From NCBI RefSeq assembly GCF_002741035.1, contig NZ_CP016808.1, positions 1,736,001 to 1,800,000 of the forward strand: 64,000 bases of DNA, in the 5' to 3' direction. The notes below the pieces were generated by a model. The model was not told the origin of the DNA. It saw nothing but the letters and a program-made list of their open reading frames with translations, and did no database searches. This DNA is from Paenibacillus sp. BIHB 4019. Lineage in GTDB: Bacteria > Bacillota > Bacilli > Paenibacillales > Paenibacillaceae. A program made the translations under genes and the position numbers. Shown here one piece after another: positions 27,431 through 36,850 of the stretch; within the stretch, counting starts at the first letter, position 1, and each line of letters starts with the position of its first letter.

Positions 27431-27585
27431 ACGTTCTCCCCCTCTCTCTGTTACCATGTATTTAAGCATTGCTTCATTGCTAAAATGATTAGAGCCTTGT
27501 TCATACTTGAAACCGAAGGATAGATTATGTATTTTCAAAGCTGCTCTTATTTAATGCACGTTCATAAATAGTATCATATAAATAG

Positions 27586-27612
27586 AAAAGACACCCCGCA
27601 TGGTGTCTTTTT
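27586..27612 (-). terminator. terminator after the Gfo/Idh/MocA gene
   Basis: AAAAGACACC pairs with GGTGTCTTTT across a 6-base loop; its stem sequence equals that of the ssrA terminator. It lies beyond the last gene of the sugar-acid operon (stop at 27766). The rest of 27431-27765 shows no gene; the AraC-SBP promoter must lie in its left part. Confidence 0.7.
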
Positions 27613-27765
27613 AAGGTGAAAATAAATCGAGAACTACTTATTTTATTTGTATGAATACAAATCAATGCAGGCAATCATTCATATCCGCCATAATTCCTAT
27701 CCCCGCCAGCAACGCAAGAAAAAAAGTTCCATTAAGTTGAACATACGTTTTGCAGCCTTCAGCAT

Positions 27766-28788
27766 TTATAACGCGACATTTCCTTTATGCTGCATGGAAT
27801 CGTAACACGAGAACAAAATTCTCATATTGGTCAAATAATCAGAACCAGACGTTTCAAACCCTCTGCCCTCTGCAAGACAATCTACAAAGTGCCGCTGAGT
27901 GGCTATTGCGCTGCCTCCCTTATACCCACTAGGGATCTCATATACAAATTCTGTTTCAGTGCCGCCCCTGTTGATTAAAAATATCCTCCCTTCCTCGTCA
28001 AGGCGAAGCTTGCCTTCCGTCCCCTCGATGACCATATTCCCGTAGGTCGGGGAACGATTGATAGGGGTATAAGCGACCCGATTGGCATCATAGACGGCAA
28101 CCATCCCACTAGAAAAATTCGCGAACATAATTGACAAATCTTCGCCGCGTATGACCGGGTTAATCCGGCGCGATTGACAGTATACGCTGCTGATCTCTCC
28201 AAATAAAAACCGGAAAGTATCGATAAAGTGGATACCCGTCTCGAACATCAGAAACCGTTCCATCTCCCTGAAATACGGCTGAACAGGGTACGGGCTCTCC
28301 CCCCAGCCATCTCCTGGGCGCATAGCAAAGTTGGCATAAAAAATTTCACCAAGCTGCCCCTCTTCCAAAACCCTCTTAATGTGGCGATACCAGGGCTGCC
28401 ACCGCCAATTTTCATTCACCATAAGAGGCACATTGCGTTCTGCTGCATAACGTACGAGCTCTTCGCTTTCCGATAAGGTGGGCGCGAGCGGTTTTTGGCA
28501 CAGCACAGGCAGCCCCAAATCTACAGCAAATCGAACATACTCGAAATGCGAAGCAGGCGGTGTGCAAATATCAATAAAATCCGGGTTTACCTCCCTGATC
28601 ATCTGGTCAAAATCATGAAAACTCAGCATTTCATATTTGCTGGCAAGCTGATCCGCCTTCGCAGCATCAATGTCGTAGATCGCCACCATTTCAGCATCGC
28701 TAACGGATTGCCAAGCTTCCAGCTGTACATCGGAAAAATGGCCAGCGCCAATAATAACGCCTTTGTATTTCACTTTTCTCCCCATCAT
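27766..28788 (-). CDS. Gfo/Idh/MocA-family dehydrogenase
   Basis: A 340-aa NAD(P)-dependent oxidoreductase with fingerprint GAGHFSDVQLEAW near residue 14, VAIYDIDAAKADQLA, and CQKPLAPT holding the conserved Lys near residue 97. It is the last gene of the operon and could oxidise a free aldose to a lactone, as apiose dehydrogenase (ApsD, same family) does. Substrate is not readable from sequence. Start ATG follows GGGGTAGTGATGAA; the upstream aldolase gene ends 36 bp before. Confidence 0.88.
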   Translation of the reverse strand: MMGRKVKYKGVIIGAGHFSDVQLEAWQSVSDAEMVAIYDIDAAKADQLASKYEMLSFHDFDQMIREVNPDFIDICTPPASHFEYVRFAVDLGLPVLCQKPLAPTLSESEELVRYAAERNVPLMVNENWRWQPWYRHIKRVLEEGQLGEIFYANFAMRPGDGWGESPYPVQPYFREMERFLMFETGIHFIDTFRFLFGEISSVYCQSRRINPVIRGEDLSIMFANFSSGMVAVYDANRVAYTPINRSPTYGNMVIEGTEGKLRLDEEGRIFLINRGGTETEFVYEIPSGYKGGSAIATQRHFVDCLAEGRGFETSGSDYLTNMRILFSCYDSMQHKGNVAL

Positions 28789-28823
28789 TTCATCACTACC
28801 CCAATCATCTGTCTGTTTGCTGT

Positions 28824-29489
28824 TTAATACGTTCTACGCGGTTTATATCCTGCGTTATTTAAGAAATCCGCCGAAACTTCGGAAGACAATGCTTGTAGAG
28901 AAATACCGCCTATTTGCGCCGTAATAATCATGCGGCTAACCATTTCCAGTGTTTCCAGCGCCATTCTGGCTTCCTTAATGCTCGAGTCGAAAACGATTAC
29001 GCCGTGATTTTTCAAAATGATAATATTGGCATCCTCGCTTTTTTTCCCGACAGCCGCTCCCAGCTCATGCGAACCCGGATGAAAATAATCCACGTAGGCA
29101 ACGCGCTCCAAATAATACATGCTCTCTACGAAGAGCTCAGACTTGTAAGAAATATTCGTACAAGACATCATGGTTGACCAGAAGGGGGAGGCATGGAGAA
29201 TGGCTTGTGCATCCGGGCGATGCTTGTAAATTTCGGCATGCATCGGAATCTCTTTGGAAGGCTTCAATGTTCCTTCCCATTCCCTTGACTCAATGTCCAC
29301 TTGGACAAGATCCGGCGGCGACAACTGCCCCATATCGGTTCCAGATCCTGTAATAATCATTTTATTGTCAGAAAGGCGAGCGCTAATATTGCCGGAATTG
29401 CCCCATGCCAGCTCCCTATTCAGCATATATTGGCCCAATTGGCACAGCTGCTGTTTTATTTCATTCCTTCTACTTTCCAACTCATTCAT
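28824..29489 (-). CDS. class II aldolase/adducin family protein
   Basis: A 221-aa aldolase of the FucA/AraD/OtnC fold: GNSGNISAR, ITGSGTDMGQL, PSKEIPMHAEIY with catalytic Glu80, and IILKNHGVIVF with His162. Family members bind Zn through three His; the usual HxH pair appears here as HAS (His99, Ser101), so one ligand is replaced. It follows a DUF1537 kinase, the same pairing as in threonate/erythronate pathways, where OtnC decarboxylates a 3-oxo-tetronate 4-phosphate to dihydroxyacetone phosphate. Loss of the His leaves the exact chemistry uncertain. Confidence 0.85.
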   Translation of the reverse strand: MNELESRRNEIKQQLCQLGQYMLNRELAWGNSGNISARLSDNKMIITGSGTDMGQLSPPDLVQVDIESREWEGTLKPSKEIPMHAEIYKHRPDAQAILHASPFWSTMMSCTNISYKSELFVESMYYLERVAYVDYFHPGSHELGAAVGKKSEDANIIILKNHGVIVFDSSIKEARMALETLEMVSRMIITAQIGGISLQALSSEVSADFLNNAGYKPRRTY

Positions 29490-29498
29490 ACAAGAACC

Positions 29499-30860
29499 TC
29501 ACTTTCCGCCGGAAGCCACTCTCATGAAATAGTCCGGCTGTCCAAGCTGTCCGCCCTTCAGCGCAATCTCTATCCGATCCACCGCCCGATCCCGAGAGTA
29601 TCCTCGGCATAGCGGCGCGCCCGGTGCCGTTCGCTGTACCAGCTCAAGTGCATCTATCCCCATAGATAATGCTGCAAAACCCGACGTGTCCCCTCCCGCC
29701 AATACAAGGCGTTCGATGCCAAGCCCTTCAACCAGCCGTTTTCCGATTTCGCCCAGAGTACCCCCGATGAGCTGGCCCGTGCTTGAAACCCTTTCGCCGC
29801 GCCGCTTCAGCTCCTCATGCAGCAGCATAATGCTCTCGTCCTCCGGTCCGTCTGCGGTATATAGGATCAGGCTGCTGCCTTCCCGCCACAGCTTCTTTAC
29901 TTCATGAAGCAAGCGCTCACAGACCGCTTCGCTTTTTTTCTCATCCAATAGCTCAAGAACATCGACCTTAAGCTTTCGGAAGCCATTTTCAACAGCCTCA
30001 TGAATTTGCATATTCGTAATCGGAGAACAGCTGCCGGACAGCACCAACGTTTGCTTCGCCTCCAGCCTCTGCTCAACCCGGCTCTCAAGCGCGTATTTTT
30101 CCTTCCAATAGGAAGCAAGGGAAAGCGACAGGCCTGAAGAACCGACTGCAAACATAGGCTGCTGTTCTCCGGCACTGCCGAGGAGCTGGCCAATCGCACG
30201 CGTATGCTCCTCGTTTATCGCATCGAACAGGATGGCATGCTTCTCTCTTTGAAGCGAGCTTGCCCACCGTGCTTGCCGCTCATCCGCGGGAAGCTCAAGC
30301 TCCGTCACGGAATATAGGGAAATTGTCCCCTTCATTTGCTCTGAGAAATGGCGCAGCAAATCGGCCTCCATCATAGGAGTGACAGGGTGCGTAGACATGG
30401 AAGGATGCCGATCCAGCCGATAAATTTGATCCCGATATCCGGCATAATGATTTCCGTACACCGTATACCGCTTTAATTGCGGAGCAGCCACAAGCACGGG
30501 AATTGCCCCCTGATCGCGGTACAGTTCTTTCCCGAGCTCAATTACCTTTCCGATACTGCCGATCTCAGGGGAAGAATCGGCGGTCGAGCACATTTTGTAA
30601 TGCAGCATTTTCGGGCGCAGCTGCTTTAATTGCAGCAGCAAAGGGGCAAGCTCTTCTTCCATCACGCTTGGGCTCATCGTCCGCGCCGTACCCGCTACTC
30701 CTACGCAATGAACGCCCGGAAAGGCATCCATTCTTTCCTTTGTAGGAGGCTGAATGAACAACACCGTCCTCATGCCCTGCCCCTCCAGCACCTCAAGCGC
30801 ATCCGTGGAGCCGGTAAAATCGTCGGCATAATAAGCCATTAATAAAGAGCTGTCTGTCAT
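29499..30860 (-). CDS. four-carbon acid sugar kinase family protein (DUF1537, OtnK-like)
   Basis: A 453-aa ATP-dependent kinase with N-terminal YADDFTGSTD (residues 11-20) and C-terminal LAGGDTSGFAA that binds ATP. It fits the family that phosphorylates tetronates and 3-oxo-tetronates (OtnK, DtnK, OiaK). The ATG at 30860 follows GGGGGAG and starts MTDSSLLMAYYADD; further upstream the frame runs into the previous gene. A 17-bp match to the operon's GntR-type operator sits inside it (30452-30468). It lies 9 bp before the aldolase. Confidence 0.88.
   Translation of the reverse strand: MTDSSLLMAYYADDFTGSTDALEVLEGQGMRTVLFIQPPTKERMDAFPGVHCVGVAGTARTMSPSVMEEELAPLLLQLKQLRPKMLHYKMCSTADSSPEIGSIGKVIELGKELYRDQGAIPVLVAAPQLKRYTVYGNHYAGYRDQIYRLDRHPSMSTHPVTPMMEADLLRHFSEQMKGTISLYSVTELELPADERQARWASSLQREKHAILFDAINEEHTRAIGQLLGSAGEQQPMFAVGSSGLSLSLASYWKEKYALESRVEQRLEAKQTLVLSGSCSPITNMQIHEAVENGFRKLKVDVLELLDEKKSEAVCERLLHEVKKLWREGSSLILYTADGPEDESIMLLHEELKRRGERVSSTGQLIGGTLGEIGKRLVEGLGIERLVLAGGDTSGFAALSMGIDALELVQRTAPGAPLCRGYSRDRAVDRIEIALKGGQLGQPDYFMRVASGGK
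30452..30468. promoter_or_regulatory. internal copy of the GntR-type operator motif
   Basis: TTCCGTACACCGTATAC is identical at all 17 positions to the sequence upstream of the operon's first gene (38415-38431). It encodes RYTVYGN in the kinase frame. A chance match of this length is unlikely in 64 kb, but constraint from codons cannot be excluded. An internal operator or roadblock is one explanation. Confidence 0.4.
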
Positions 30861-30864
30861 TTTC

Positions 30865-31803
30865 CTACTCCCCCATTTCACGGAGAAATTTACGCCATGC
30901 AAGCTGCAGCGTTCGTTTGGCGTTCGCAATAAGATCTGCGGGCCTATCCACCGCTGCACAAATCAATTCGAAGCTTATTGCAGAAGAATGTGCATGGTGA
31001 ATATATCCTGTCTTCAATAGCGCATGGAAAAAAGACACTAGCTGTTCGACATCGTTTTCGCCAGCAGGATATCCGAAATAAGGATGAGAATCGCCATATC
31101 GCCTATCATCCGATTTCATGACCGTATTTCCAACGTGGACATGTCCGATCCATGGACCTAGCTCTTGAACAGCAGCAGCAATATCAGCCCGAACCATAGG
31201 GATATGGCTTAAATCGAGCAGCAGCTTCACTTGGCTCGCAGAACTGATGAACTGCTGAAATAACTGTACGGTATTCTCTACAGAGCCAATCAATCGTTTT
31301 TTGTCCACATCGAAGTCGAACATTTCCACGAGCAGCTTGATGTCGCGTGCTTGCGCGTGCTCGCTGAGAATAAGAATGGATTCCGCAAATCGCTCCATTG
31401 CCTCGCACTTGCTTCCTTCATGGTTCGGCCCGCTGATGAGCTCAAGCATATCGGCACCGACAGCCTCCGCTTCCGACAAGCAGCTAAGCATTCGTTCAAT
31501 GGCATGCAACCGCACCGATCGGTCCGCGCTTCCCAAATCCAGCTGCTCGCGAAATATAACGGGCTGCGCCAAGTAGCTGTTTTTCACGCGGCAAACGTCC
31601 AGCCGATTTTTCAAAATCGTTTGCAGTTGATGACTGCCAATGCCAGAGAGCTCAACCCTCTGAAAATAGGAATCATGCAAGACATAATCGACAGCTTGCA
31701 GCAAGCCCTCATCTACCCGGGCAGCATCTGGGAACATGGCGTTAAGCACGATACCCAGCTCTAAATGATCTTCCACTTTTGGCGTAAACATTATCGAGCC
31801 CAT
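30865..31803 (-). CDS. sugar phosphate isomerase/epimerase family TIM-barrel protein
   Basis: A 312-aa protein of the xylose-isomerase-like AP endonuclease 2 superfamily, recognised by MLELISGPNHEG, LLVEMFDFDVD, KLLLDLSHIPMVRADI and IGHVHVGNTVMK with the metal-binding Glu, Asp and His positions. It overlaps the dehydrogenase end by 13 bases; an alternative ATG at 31791 gives a TAATG junction. In related operons such proteins isomerise or decarboxylate oxidised sugar acids (OtnI, OiaC). The reaction is unknown here. Confidence 0.8.
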   Translation of the reverse strand: MGSIMFTPKVEDHLELGIVLNAMFPDAARVDEGLLQAVDYVLHDSYFQRVELSGIGSHQLQTILKNRLDVCRVKNSYLAQPVIFREQLDLGSADRSVRLHAIERMLSCLSEAEAVGADMLELISGPNHEGSKCEAMERFAESILILSEHAQARDIKLLVEMFDFDVDKKRLIGSVENTVQLFQQFISSASQVKLLLDLSHIPMVRADIAAAVQELGPWIGHVHVGNTVMKSDDRRYGDSHPYFGYPAGENDVEQLVSFFHALLKTGYIHHAHSSAISFELICAAVDRPADLIANAKRTLQLAWRKFLREMGE

Positions 31804-32906
31804 ACATCCGCCGAGTTTTGCAAAGCTTCAACAACCGCACTGCCAACCTCGGATGTGCTGCTTTTTCCGCCAATATCCGCTGTTTTGGCTCCGCCGTTCG
31901 CTAAAATGTGTTTGACTGCCTGCTCAATTCCATCGCCCGCAGCAATCAGCGTTTGATCTCCATGCTTGTCTCCAAGCCAATTGAGCATCATCGAGAGGGA
32001 CAAAATCATCGCATAAGGGTTAGCGATATTTTTACCCGCAATGGACGGCGCCGTACCGTGTGCCGGCTGGAACAAGGCGTGCTGATCGCCGATATCGCCT
32101 GAAGGCGCCATTCCAAGCCCTCCAACGGTAGCAGAAGAAAGGTCGGAAATAATGTCGGCAAACATGTTCTCTGCCACGACCACATCAAACATCTGCGGGT
32201 TCATGACTTGAAACAAGGTCATCGCATCGACATATACATAATCCCTTTTCAGATTCAAAAATTGCTCTCCGACACTATCAAACACTTTACGGAAATAAGC
32301 ATAGGAGCTCAGTACATTCGCTTTATCCACGCATGTCACCATCGACGCTCCGTCCGAAATACGCCCGTTCCTTTTCTCAGCCAAGCGGAAGGCATAACGG
32401 GATATTTTCTCAATGCCCGTCTTGGTCATAATAATGGTGTCCGTCGCGACCTCGCCTCGCACATTGCAGCCGCCCGTGCGCGAAGCATAGAGGCCTTCAA
32501 TATTTTCCCTTACGATGACATAATCGATGCCTTTGCTAACATCCCGAAGAGGGCTGACGATCCCGTCATAGAGCTTGACCGGTCTAACGCCGGCGTATAA
32601 ATCCAAGTCAAATCGCAAGCGGAAAATAACATCGCCGTTCACTTCCCGGCCATCGGGATGGCGCGCTTCAGGCAGGCCGATGGCGCCCATAAGAATCGCA
32701 TCCGCTTCCTTGCAATGATTAAACGTGTCCTCCGGCATCGTGATTCCTGTTCGCAAATATCGCTCGGCACCCGCGTCAAATGATTCCGCTTCAAATCTCA
32801 CATCGTTCAGATGCGATTGGACGGTTTCTAATACTTTTAAAGCTTCGTTCGTAATTTCCGTTCCGATGCCATCGCCAGGCAATACGGCTATTTTATAAAC
32901 CTTCAC
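31791..32906 (-). CDS. isocitrate/isopropylmalate dehydrogenase-family beta-decarboxylating dehydrogenase
   Basis: A 371-aa protein with the family marks LPGDGIGTEI, LMGAIGLPEARHPDG, VRENIEGLYASRTGG, the Asp pair in SSATVGGLGMAPSGDIGDQ and HGTAPSIAGKNIANP. It begins with GTG (GGAG site in the end of the previous gene, 14-bp overlap). Relatives act on isopropylmalate, isocitrate or tartrate. No leucine or TCA gene is close, so a tartrate- or sugar-acid-type substrate is more likely. It may do the job that PdxA2-type enzymes do in other tetronate pathways. Confidence 0.85.
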   Translation of the reverse strand: MKVYKIAVLPGDGIGTEITNEALKVLETVQSHLNDVRFEAESFDAGAERYLRTGITMPEDTFNHCKEADAILMGAIGLPEARHPDGREVNGDVIFRLRFDLDLYAGVRPVKLYDGIVSPLRDVSKGIDYVIVRENIEGLYASRTGGCNVRGEVATDTIIMTKTGIEKISRYAFRLAEKRNGRISDGASMVTCVDKANVLSSYAYFRKVFDSVGEQFLNLKRDYVYVDAMTLFQVMNPQMFDVVVAENMFADIISDLSSATVGGLGMAPSGDIGDQHALFQPAHGTAPSIAGKNIANPYAMILSLSMMLNWLGDKHGDQTLIAAGDGIEQAVKHILANGGAKTADIGGKSSTSEVGSAVVEALQNSADVWAR

Positions 32907-33663
32907 TTATCGTCACTCCTTCATAATTTAAGTTAAAAATACGCTTCGCATTATGATGAAAAATATCGTCAAGCTGCTCCTCTGAAAGCCCGATAGAACG
33001 ATATTTCATAATTTCCACAGGCAAGTTGGTGACATGGTCTGATCCCATAATCAATCGCTGATGCCCGATCGCGCTTACCATCTTCTGCACCGTGTAAGTC
33101 TGGCACCATGACGGCTCCAGAATGATATTTTCGCAGGTTTTAGCCGCTACAATGGCCTCATCGGTATAGATTGCAAAGCCGGCATGAGCCAGGACAAAGG
33201 TGACCTCCGGAAATCTCCGAGCGGGCTCGATTAATAAAGCGGGCAAGGAAAACGGCGTGCCCAAGCCTGTGTGCACGATTACGGGGATGTTCAGCCTTTT
33301 CGCCGTTTCATATATTTTCGTGCAGCGGTCCGATAGCGGAGAGATATTATGTCCCATCGGATGAAGCTTGGCAGCTACGAACCCCCACTCCTTAACGCAC
33401 TGCTCTAATTGCAGAACATATGGCTCTTCCTCCATCCAAGGGTCCAAACTCGCAATGCCATAAAATTTTCCCGGATGCCGGCTTGCCAAATCTGCAATTT
33501 GCGCATGAATATCCTGAATATTTGCGAGAGTCGGCTGAGGCATGACCAAGCTTGCCGCCACGCCGTTACGCTCCATCGATTCCAGAAGCTCTGTTTCGGT
33601 CGTCGTAACTCCGGAAAATTTAGAAGTGCCAAGATGAACATGTGTATCAATGATTGGTAGCAT
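32893..33663 (-). CDS. amidohydrolase-family (TIM-barrel) metal-dependent hydrolase
   Basis: A 256-aa member of the amidohydrolase 2 family: metal ligands His8 and His10 (DTHVHLG), His131 (VHTG), His160 (LAHAG) and Asp209 (MGSDH), with KLHP around Lys99. Relatives are lactonases (e.g. 2-pyrone-4,6-dicarboxylate lactonase) and decarboxylases. Located between importer and dehydrogenase genes, it would suit opening of a sugar lactone. The 3' end overlaps the start of the dehydrogenase gene by 14 bp. Confidence 0.85.
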   Translation of the reverse strand: MLPIIDTHVHLGTSKFSGVTTTETELLESMERNGVAASLVMPQPTLANIQDIHAQIADLASRHPGKFYGIASLDPWMEEEPYVLQLEQCVKEWGFVAAKLHPMGHNISPLSDRCTKIYETAKRLNIPVIVHTGLGTPFSLPALLIEPARRFPEVTFVLAHAGFAIYTDEAIVAAKTCENIILEPSWCQTYTVQKMVSAIGHQRLIMGSDHVTNLPVEIMKYRSIGLSEEQLDDIFHHNAKRIFNLNYEGVTISEGL

Positions 33664-33679
33664 GCAGGTTCCTCCGTTC

Positions 33680-34495
33680 TTATCCTTTCACGGCGCCGGC
33701 AGTCATGCCCGCAACCACTTTCTCTTGGAAGAGGATGTATAGAATAACGACTGGAATCATGGTAATTGCCAATCCCGCTGTCATCGGCCCGTAATCGGTC
33801 ATATACTCGCCCTTCATCCCGTAGATGCCTTGCGTTAAGGTTTTTAAATCCGGGTCAGAAATTAAAACGTAAGCGAACAAATATTCATTCCAGCAGCTAA
33901 GCAAAGCCAGTATGCCAACTGTAGCCAATCCCGGTGTGGACAAGGGCAGAATAATAGAAAAGAAGGTACGGTACCGGCCCGCGCCATCAACAATTGCTGC
34001 CTCTTCCAATTCTTTAGGGAGCGTCTTCATAAAGGATACTAGGACAAAAATCGTAAGCGACAAGCTGCCGACAATATACATCAGTATCAAGCCAAGATGG
34101 GTATTGATAAGATGAAATCCCTTTAAAATAGAAAAGGTCGGAATTAAGATGGTTTGGCCAGGAATCATAATCCCCAGGCTAAAAAACGTATACAGCAGCA
34201 TGCTTGGATATACGCGTGCCAAAACGTAAGAAGCCATCGCTCCAAATAATAAAATAAGTGCTACAGAGATAAGTGTGATATAGGTTGTGTTGACGAAATT
34301 AGCCCCGATATTTCCGCTGGTCCATGCTTTGACGTAATTTTCAAACTGCCATTCCTTAGGCAGCGAGAAGGGATGGCTATAAATCTCGGAATTCGTTTTG
34401 AAAGAGCTGAGAAAAACCCAAAGGAACGGGAAAATGGTCGTCACGCTGTACAAGGCGAGCAGCACATAATTAAATGATTTCTTTGCAAAAGGCAC
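33680..34495 (-). CDS. carbohydrate ABC transporter permease (MalG-type)
   Basis: A 271-aa integral membrane protein with six predicted segments and the EAA motif ELEEAAIVDGAGRYRTF (about 160-176). The C-terminal VVAGMTAGAVKG is usual for this subfamily. It is 13 bases after the partner permease. With the binding protein it forms a CUT1-type importer; no ATPase gene is in the cluster. Confidence 0.92.
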   Translation of the reverse strand: MPFAKKSFNYVLLALYSVTTIFPFLWVFLSSFKTNSEIYSHPFSLPKEWQFENYVKAWTSGNIGANFVNTTYITLISVALILLFGAMASYVLARVYPSMLLYTFFSLGIMIPGQTILIPTFSILKGFHLINTHLGLILMYIVGSLSLTIFVLVSFMKTLPKELEEAAIVDGAGRYRTFFSIILPLSTPGLATVGILALLSCWNEYLFAYVLISDPDLKTLTQGIYGMKGEYMTDYGPMTAGLAITMIPVVILYILFQEKVVAGMTAGAVKG

Positions 34496-34508
34496 GTTTA
34501 TCCTCCTT

Positions 34509-35381
34509 TCAATACTCTAGCGAATCTTTGCTGGAAAGCTTCTTAAACAGGACCGTGAATACGAGCGCGTAAGCAGCAATCGTAACGGAAACCGCGCTGG
34601 CATAGCCGAACTCGTAGGAACCGAACCCTTTCATAAACATATAAACGGAGGCAAATGCTGAAGCCACGCCCGGTCCTCCTTGCGTAATCGCCCAAGCATG
34701 ATCGAACATTTTGAGAGCGCCGGTAACGCCCAAAATGATACAAACCTGCAGCACATCCCACAGCATGGGAATGACGATGCTAAAGAACGTACGAATGGAT
34801 GAAGCGCCGTCGATTTCAGCGCTTTCGAAGGTTTCCTTCGGAATCGCCTGTAAGGCAGCTAGCAAAATGATGAAGAACAAGCCGATCGTTTGCCATACCT
34901 GCGGCGCAGCTACAGCGAAGAGAACGATATCCGGATCGGACAGCCAATTTTGCTTTAAAAACGATAGCCCGATCGCATCCAGCACTTTATTCAGCATTCC
35001 AGCTTCCGCATAAATCAAGGAGAACATTAGACCGATCGCCATTGGCGCAATGACAACCGGAAGGAAATAAACCGTTCTGAAAAATTTAAAGCCCCTTTTG
35101 ATTTGAGAAATTAAATAGGCCAAAATTAATGCCACCGGAATTTTAATAGTCAGGGTTAGAAAGACGAGCCACAATGTATTTTGCATCGACTTCCAATAAT
35201 CCGCATCCCGCCACAGATCCGAGAAATTGCCAAACCCGATAAACTCGGGCTTCTGCACGGCATCCCACTCCGTCATGCTGTAATAACCGGAGAACAGGAC
35301 AGGAACAATAAAGAACGCTAAAAAAAGAAGGATGGCCGGCGCTAAAAAGATAACGGAGAATAAAGCTTTCTTTTGATTCAT
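34509..35381 (-). CDS. carbohydrate ABC transporter permease (MalF-type)
   Basis: A 290-aa permease, six membrane segments, EAA loop ETFESAEIDGASSIRTF about 190-206. Typical MalF-like short form lacking the large periplasmic insertion. It follows the binding-protein gene by 67 bp and pairs with the next permease. Confidence 0.92.
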   Translation of the reverse strand: MNQKKALFSVIFLAPAILLFLAFFIVPVLFSGYYSMTEWDAVQKPEFIGFGNFSDLWRDADYWKSMQNTLWLVFLTLTIKIPVALILAYLISQIKRGFKFFRTVYFLPVVIAPMAIGLMFSLIYAEAGMLNKVLDAIGLSFLKQNWLSDPDIVLFAVAAPQVWQTIGLFFIILLAALQAIPKETFESAEIDGASSIRTFFSIVIPMLWDVLQVCIILGVTGALKMFDHAWAITQGGPGVASAFASVYMFMKGFGSYEFGYASAVSVTIAAYALVFTVLFKKLSSKDSLEY

Positions 35382-35448
35382 GCAATCACCTTTACCTATT
35401 GTGTCTTTGAAGGAGAGGTGCTGGCCTCTCCTCTGTCATTACGCTTGA

Positions 35449-36780
35449 TTACTTTTTCTCTCCGGCTACTGCTTCATTAATTTTCTTGATAAAGTCCTCA
35501 GGGGTAACTACTCCTGCGAACAGTTCATCCATTGAACGATTGAAAACCTCCGTTGATTTTGCCCCAGGCAGCTTGGATTTCGTAAACGGCACGACACTGT
35601 ACGGATTGGTAAAAGCGTAAACTTTAACAGCGAACGGGTCCAAATTGCCGACAGCTGTTTCTAACGATTTCGCCGGCATCATGCCTGCGCCGGCCAATGC
35701 AGCGTTCATTTGATCAGACAGCATGGCGTCAGCTAACGCAATGACTGCCTCTTTTTTGGCTGGGTCCTCGAAGGAAGCTTTACTGATGACCAAACTCATC
35801 GTGTAGCCGCCGATGGTATATGATGCAGGGTCATTTACGGCACCATCCATCTTAGGGAAATGTATTAATTCGGATTTTTCTTTAATCTCTTGGCTTAAAT
35901 TAGGAAGCGACCACGGCAAAGTGAATATCATTGCCGCCTTGCCTTCATTATATGGAACTACCGAAGGGGCCCAATCGCCGCTGGCTACCGTGTCATCCGG
36001 AAATACCTTTAGCGATTTCATCTCATTGATTATTTGTGCAGCTTTCTTGAAAGCATCCGCATTAAACGTATGCTCCGTGCTTAACTTCTCCGCAGCTTCT
36101 ACACCGCCCGCAAATTGCGTTGCGATTGCCGAGAAGAACCAATGGCCCGGGTTGGAGCCTTTGCTTCCCATCGAGAGCGGAATGATACCGTTTTCACGTA
36201 AAACCTTGGAAACCTGCTTAAATTCCTCATAAGTGGTAGGCGGTTGAAGCTGATACTTGTCAAAGATTTCTTTGTTATAAAGGAAAAACGCTTTGGATGC
36301 TTCGAGCGGCACTAAATAAGCCTTGCCATCCACTGATGTACTATCCCACGCTCCTTGGGACCATTGTTCTTTTTTTATCGATGGGCTTGCCGCAAAATAA
36401 TCCGCCATATTCAGCGCAACGTCCCCGTCAATCAATGGACGCATAAACGATTCTCCAGCCCAGTACATAAACACATCCGGCGTATTTCCGCTCGCCATGT
36501 CTACCTTCAGCTTTGTCTTGAGCTCGTCTCCCGGTGCAAACTCCTCGACTAATTCGATATCGGGATGGGCCGCCCGAAATTCATCAAGCTGCTGCTTAAA
36601 TACTCCGGCCTTTCCATCCGTACCGCCCCAGGTGTGTGCTAAACGAATTTTGACGCTTTTGCTTCCGCTTGTCGCAGCGCTCTCCCCGTTGCTGCTCTTT
36701 CCGGCTGACGAGCAGCCCGCTATTACCAGCATGACCGCCATAACCAAAACAAGCGTAAATCTGATTCCCCTTTTAAACAT
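35449..36780 (-). CDS. sugar ABC importer solute-binding lipoprotein
   Basis: A 443-aa family 1 extracellular solute-binding protein with signal peptide and lipobox IAGC (Cys23). GGGGAGGTAAAGAAAG is directly upstream. Motifs include the ABC SBP hinge and TWGGTDGKAGVFKQQLDEF. It should supply the substrate to the two permeases. Its cargo is likely the product or substrate of the neighbouring apiosidase-like hydrolase. Confidence 0.92.
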   Translation of the reverse strand: MFKRGIRFTLVLVMAVMLVIAGCSSAGKSSNGESAATSGSKSVKIRLAHTWGGTDGKAGVFKQQLDEFRAAHPDIELVEEFAPGDELKTKLKVDMASGNTPDVFMYWAGESFMRPLIDGDVALNMADYFAASPSIKKEQWSQGAWDSTSVDGKAYLVPLEASKAFFLYNKEIFDKYQLQPPTTYEEFKQVSKVLRENGIIPLSMGSKGSNPGHWFFSAIATQFAGGVEAAEKLSTEHTFNADAFKKAAQIINEMKSLKVFPDDTVASGDWAPSVVPYNEGKAAMIFTLPWSLPNLSQEIKEKSELIHFPKMDGAVNDPASYTIGGYTMSLVISKASFEDPAKKEAVIALADAMLSDQMNAALAGAGMMPAKSLETAVGNLDPFAVKVYAFTNPYSVVPFTKSKLPGAKSTEVFNRSMDELFAGVVTPEDFIKKINEAVAGEKK

Positions 36781-36850
36781 CTTTCTTTACCTCCCCTTGT
36801 CTTGTTGTCTATTGAAAGCATAATAATGCGATCAATCACAGCCTGTGGCG

